The notes beneath the pieces are model-generated. The model saw only the letters and a list, made by a program, of their open reading frames with translations. It was not told where the DNA came from and ran no database searches. A program made the translations under genes and the position numbers. Positions 59,408-64,000 of a stretch of 64,000 nt of DNA are shown in pieces. This DNA is from Icerya purchasi (lineage: Eukaryota; Arthropoda; Insecta; Hemiptera; Monophlebidae). The stretch lies in assembly GCA_039619475.1 (NCBI GenBank), contig CM077115.1:396896557-396960556 (forward strand). Direction: 5' to 3'. Positions within the stretch are counted from its first letter, which is position 1; every line of letters begins with the position of its first letter.

Positions 59408-61181
59408 ATCGCACACACTGTTTACAGTAGTTCGAAAGGGTTGTTCTTCTAATCGCGTAGCAGTATTGTATATCGTGTACTTTCGGCGTGTGTGCGCGTT
59501 TTCCGTTTTCTTGTAAACAAACCGGCGAAAGGCAAAGAAATCGCTTCGGAAACCGGTACACATTCGAGTAGCGCCGAAACCGTGTTCGAATATAAATTAT
59601 CCGGAGTGGCGGTTGTTTTTGTTTGTTTTTCCGGCGCGCGCGAGCGGGACCAGACTAGCACACAAGAGAGAGATCGAAGTAGCCAGAGAGGATTAGAGTC
59701 GGGTAAATACTAGTTTCTCTGCTGCTGGACGACCGGCTTCTTCGGATAGGAAAAATAGCTGATCTGGCCGGGGAAAAAAAAAGTAATAGCACCTCACCTT
59801 ATCAACTCGGAATCTCACCTGACAGCCAGTCAACGAATTATATTAGCTTTCGGTAAGATGTTTATAAACACTATTTTGTCAAAACACATTATCGCCTATA
59901 CCTTAATCACTCTCTCTCTCGTTAATTCCCTTATGCACCAACCTCCTCTGAATGCCTATATAATTTTGGAATCTATAATTTTTCTGACGATTTTTTCCCA
60001 CAGGCATAATTTTCTTTTTTTTTATTTTTTTCGTGTGTGTTTTATTTTTTCTATTAAAGCCGATTTAACGCGCGAAATAATATTATTAAATTATTAAATT
60101 ATAATTCTGTACCCAACGGGATTTCACTTATAAGGCATGTCCCTCGGACGCGCGTTGTTTGCATTATTTAATTTACGGGGTACATTATGGCCGAACGGTT
60201 AAAACTAATCGACCAGTTAGATGAGCTGAAAAGGTATTTTTTGCAGTCTATTAATTGAAAAATTCGCGATCATTGAAAACGTTTAGACTGTTAAGGTCTT
60301 ATAGTACTGCTGTCAGACATGATGATATTTCCCATTAGCATAACACTTTTTCAGTTTGTTTAGTGATTTTTGCTAGATGTCTTACAATCGTACCCCCTTT
60401 TTTTTTGCCGATCTTCATTAAATTCAATTTCTTCTTGGTTAAATTTTTCAACCTAAACCAAATCCGAAACGTAGTTAAAGTCAACCCCGATGTTTTATTT
60501 CTCCTTGAACATCTTTAAATTATTCCCTTATGAGATTAAGTTTGCCTGCTTTTTAATGCAAAACCCAACGGAGATCATCAATTATCCTCAATAAAGGAAC
60601 GAATTTCGAAAAATCAAAAAAACCTATTTATTATTATTGATACTACTATTATTGACCGTTGTCCTATACGGTACATTTTGTGTGAAAGCATAAAGTTTAA
60701 ATAATTTTAAGCTGTTATTGTTTATTCCTAATTAACTGAAATCTTAATTTGTTAAATTTAAATGGAAATTATAAAAACTATATAGCTGAGAATTTTTTTT
60801 TGTTCATTTAATCGAAAAATAAACCTTGTTAGCTATCGCTTTGGTAAATAACATTTCTCCTTCACCAAATTCTAGATGTTCGTACGTTATTACTCTGAAA
60901 TGCCTATGTTTTAATCGTTCTGTATTTGCATTATCCGTCGCTGTATTTTCTATTCTCTTTTTCCGTCTTTGTTTCATTTTTTTTCTGTTTGACTATAGAT
61001 TATTAATTTTGAAGTCTATTTAACTTATTATTCATTTTTGATTCTTGCCTAGTTGCACTTTGGTTGTTTAACTGTCTAAATAACATTTTTGATATATTTC
61101 AGTTTACTAAATTATATTAGACACTTTGATTACAATTTTGAACTTGTAGTCTAGACTACATTTTTATATATGTAAGTATAT

Positions 61182-61183
<2 letters not shown>

Positions 61184-61216
<33 letters not shown>
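61184..61216. repeat. (TA)16 microsatellite
   Basis: Perfect 33-base alternation, flanked by further imperfect TATA/TGTA words. Confidence 0.92.
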
Positions 61217-61219
<3 letters not shown>

Positions 61220-62796
61220 CATATATGTCTGTATATATGCATATTTTTGTCATCGATGTAATTTGAATAAAAAATCAGAAAACTTAAATCCACCTTTTTT
61301 TTTTTTTGATTTCCTTTGCATTCGTAATTGTTTTTAATCATGAAGGTTTAAAAAAATATTCAAAAAAAAACTGAAACAGCCTGGTGATACTTGATTAATT
61401 GAAGCGTTGACAGGTCGCATGACCGACACTGGCGCAAGGTTTTGCACAGTAAGAGAAGATACAGAATTCACGACGAATCGAATCTAACGGGAGATTGTAT
61501 ATGAAATTAGGAAGTGTCCGTTTTAATGAATATTCATTTGCAACAATGATAAATGGTTTATTTGGTTTTTTGTTATTTTTATTGCAAAATACCGGTGCAC
61601 AGGTGACTCTGCAGCATATGCGGAATAAATATTAGAATTATAACTAATCCCATGTTTAGGAACAAAAGGAAAAAAATTAATCGAAATCTTAATTCGAAAC
61701 GATTCCTACGCGCTATTTACCAACTTAATAAAGTAACTTTAGTGCATAAACCCGCATGCTCAATTATAACGCAGTTCGGAATTAAATATTTACACCATTC
61801 GCCATTATTTGCCTACTAATTCGCCGAAAATATTAAAAAAATTAAAAATTGTTTATCATAAGTGAAAATTGGAAGAAAATAAAATTAGTCAGAATTCGAA
61901 CTGAATGTGTATCAAAGAGAATGTGTCCCCTATTCTAGACGAGAAGAAATACAAAATTCATGACAAAACGTTATTTGAAAACGGAAAGAAACAAAGAAGA
62001 ACGTAAATTTTTGCTTTTAATTTTGAGAAAATTTTGCATCATATAATAGTTTTCGCGGTTTATGGTAAGTCTAAGACACTAACTAACGCGGGAGGGTTGA
62101 TTAATTATCAACCGGTAGTTCTTGAACTCGTGTCGGCTAATCTTTAAACAGTTGTCTAAATTCGGTTTCTATTCGCTCCGGTACATATTTTCATCATTGA
62201 AAAGTTGTAAAATGAATCAAAAAGATTACGTTTGAACTTCAAATTCGGCCAGATTCAACCACTATCCCCCCACCATTGTTGCGAGGTTACTATTGTGTTG
62301 CTTTCCACCCATCGAAAGATGCCAATTATCTATAACTACAATAGCGTATCGACGAATGTACACCACCGCGTGACTGAAAAGTACAGTTTTAATTGTTACA
62401 AATCTTAGCATAATGAGCTGTAGGGGAAAAAAATAAATAAAAACAAATAAAATGACCAATTAAGAAATAATTTAATAAGCAGTTTATAAAGATGATAATA
62501 GATTATCTTTCAAACACCCGTGCTTATATTTTGAATGTATCAATCTGCAATCGTCATTTCCAATACCATTAGAAGGTATGGAAATTGATTACGCATCTCG
62601 GAAATCCTGGTGTGCAAGAGGGTGTGTTTAGTATGGCACTGAAGACACCGGTTTTGCTTGAGCTGTAATTGTTTATAACGCGCGTTACATATTGAAAAGG
62701 AAAATGTTAAGGTTGATCTGATAAGTGTTTTGTACAGAACTAGTTTATTATGGGTATTTAAAATCGATTCATGGAAAAAGGATGGACATAAATAGT

Positions 62797-62810
62797 GCAG
62801 ATGGCGCCAT
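62797..62810. promoter_or_regulatory. CTCF-type core match within a GGCGCC palindrome
   Basis: GCAGATGGCGCCAT contains AGATGGCGC; because GGCGCC is palindromic, both strands carry most of the core. Confidence 0.3.
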
Positions 62811-64000
62811 TTGCTTTAATAGCGGTTTGATTATATGTTTACTAAAGTTTAGCCTTTTATCTAATACTATGCCGGGGGTAACGACCTTGATCAGACCAAG
62901 AAATGTCCGTAGACAAACCAGATGTAACATCGTCAATATGGTATAATTTCCAATAAAATTTACCGGGAAAACTCAAATATGTAGTGATTTCGTTTAATAT
63001 TTGCGGCGCAAGCGTAATGTTATTTCATTTGAATAAATTACAATTTTACGTTTTTATTTTTTTTTTTTTTTGAAAAATGGCCAGCAAAAGAGAAGTTTAC
63101 GCGATTACTCGATGCGGCTAGTAGAATATAGTTTACGACTAGTAGGGAGTGGCGCGAGAAAATTTATAGCGGTGACAAAAGGAATAATAAAATAGGAAGA
63201 CAGGAATGAGAAACGGAAAAAAAGGCGATACAGTCAATTAATGTTTTCGCCGAGTTCGGAAGAGAAAAAAGTAATGGATGTGTAAGCATGAAAACTTCTA
63301 AAGGATAAATTAGCAAAAATCGGGAATTTTTATTTTCTCCTTACTTCCTACGAGCCAGTGATCTCTCCGATGGATGTATGGAGAGATACCCGAAATTGTC
63401 TGCAAAGGGGATCGAAAAATTTTAAACACGAAGAACTTCATCGGTTCAGTGCTAGCCAAATATCGGTAGTTTTCATATTGCGCAAGCAACTTGTAGAGTA
63501 ATCTGCTACATCGCATCCCGAAAGATGCTCGTCTGGAAAAAACAAAATTACGTATTTCCTGTTAGACGACTGTCGTGCGTTTGTTAAAAGCATTTTCTGC
63601 AATTAATATGTAATTTAACATCAAATAAAAAAAAAAAATCATAAACAACGACCATCAATTATTTCGGAAGATAATTACTAATTGTATGTCAGCAATCACC
63701 GTGGTGAATAATTATTTACAAACTATTGCGGACGGATAGTTTCAAGGCGAACCTGAGTATCGATAATTGTGTTGCGTTTAATACTTTGTATAACAAAAGT
63801 CGTTTGGTGCTTGTAAAAAAAATTTCCGTTTTAGACGATGTATATTTCTTTTTTACTTTTTAAATGAATTTTACGATTAAAATAACACTTAGGCCTGCAG
63901 CATTGTGCGAAGTTTTCTGAAAAAAAAAAAAATCACGTCATCATTAATATTTCTCCTAATTTCGCATCTTTAATAGTGAACGTCACACAGGTGGATAAAG

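Larger units (their letters stand above)
58440..59850. promoter_or_regulatory. Large CpG island with GAGA tract: candidate promoter and 5' exon
   Basis: The most GC-rich part of the window, with GCGGCCGC at 58765 and dense CpG to about 59020, followed by 59.1-59.8 kb of intermediate GC. It includes a CT/GA tract at 59369-59404, the binding sequence of GAGA-factor-type promoter proteins, and ends at a donor-like TTCG|GTAAGA at about 59853. A 183-codon minus frame (58752-59303) and smaller frames overlap here; they are arginine-rich and low-complexity (THTHTR, RPGRSHTRARERAS) and most likely products of base composition. I read this as the promoter and untranslated first exon of a plus-strand gene that continues beyond the window, by inference. 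Confidence 0.4.
59860..64000. other. AT-rich stretch to the window end, no gene identified
   Basis: Probably intronic if the 58.4-59.85 kb island is a first exon. Contains (TA)n at 61184-61216, a CTCF-type palindrome at 62797 and a T-run at about 63057-63070. TATG|GTAAGT at about 62063 is an isolated donor-like word. Frames of 60-80 codons only. Confidence 0.45.

Noticed and set aside
61156..61341. 61-codon minus-strand frame
   Set aside because: Mostly translated TA repeat plus an A-run.
1..64000. CRISPR arrays, operons, ribosome binding sites, rho-independent terminators
   Set aside because: No regularly spaced repeats and no prokaryotic gene organisation; the sequence is eukaryotic.
1..64000. 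Insect telomeric repeats (TTAGG)n and long satellite arrays
   Set aside because: No run of TTAGG units and no tandem array longer than three units other than microsatellites.

Overview
This window looks like gene-poor, transposon-littered nuclear DNA from an arthropod, most likely an insect. It is AT-rich, CpG is not depleted, and there are many long A/T homopolymers and TA, TTA, CT and GT microsatellites. There is no bacterial-style gene packing: no operons, no Shine-Dalgarno-spaced genes, and almost every open frame is under 125 codons. I found no intact multi-exon gene, tRNA, rRNA or CRISPR array. The species was not identified; the assignment rests on genome texture and repeat types.

The best-supported content is mobile-element debris. 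14.37-14.91 kb (minus) holds the C-terminal end of a Jockey/I-type non-LTR retrotransposon with a 3' UTR and an AAAT-repeat tail. 17.6-17.95 kb (minus) holds part of a reverse transcriptase of the same broad type, with three in-frame stops. Three diverged copies of one tRNA-derived SINE lie at 13.3, 39.1 and 47.9 kb. 45.83-46.56 kb carries two long inverted-repeat (fold-back) elements with a smaller hairpin between them. The arms of the first contain a short motif that recurs at 2.67, 11.46 and 41.14 kb and is laid out like the hammerhead motifs of Penelope-like elements, although its core is not canonical.

Gene evidence is limited to isolated candidate exons. The best are a signal-peptide first exon at 16.59 kb (+) ending at a GTAAGG donor, a hydrophobic coding-like exon at 24.32-24.50 kb (-) behind an acceptor, and a possible 5' exon at 35.89-36.66 kb (+) bounded by a strong acceptor and a strong donor, with an ATG 16 nt before the donor. 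Others at 6.4, 13.2, 17.2, 44.4, 50.1, 54.7 and 56.5-58.5 kb are weaker. GC-rich, CpG-rich islands at 15.7-16.3, 18.6-19.2, 46.57-47.6 and 58.4-59.8 kb are plausible promoters or first exons. The last has a CT/GAGA tract and a possible splice donor at 59.85 kb.

Six matches to the arthropod CTCF-type core (AGRKGGCGC and its complement, one lacking a base) are scattered along the window. Two are on one strand at 34.5-34.65 kb and one is on the other strand at 37.97 kb, on either side of the 36.6 kb candidate exon. The overall picture is introns or intergenic DNA of one or more large genes, with decayed LINE, SINE and fold-back elements in between.
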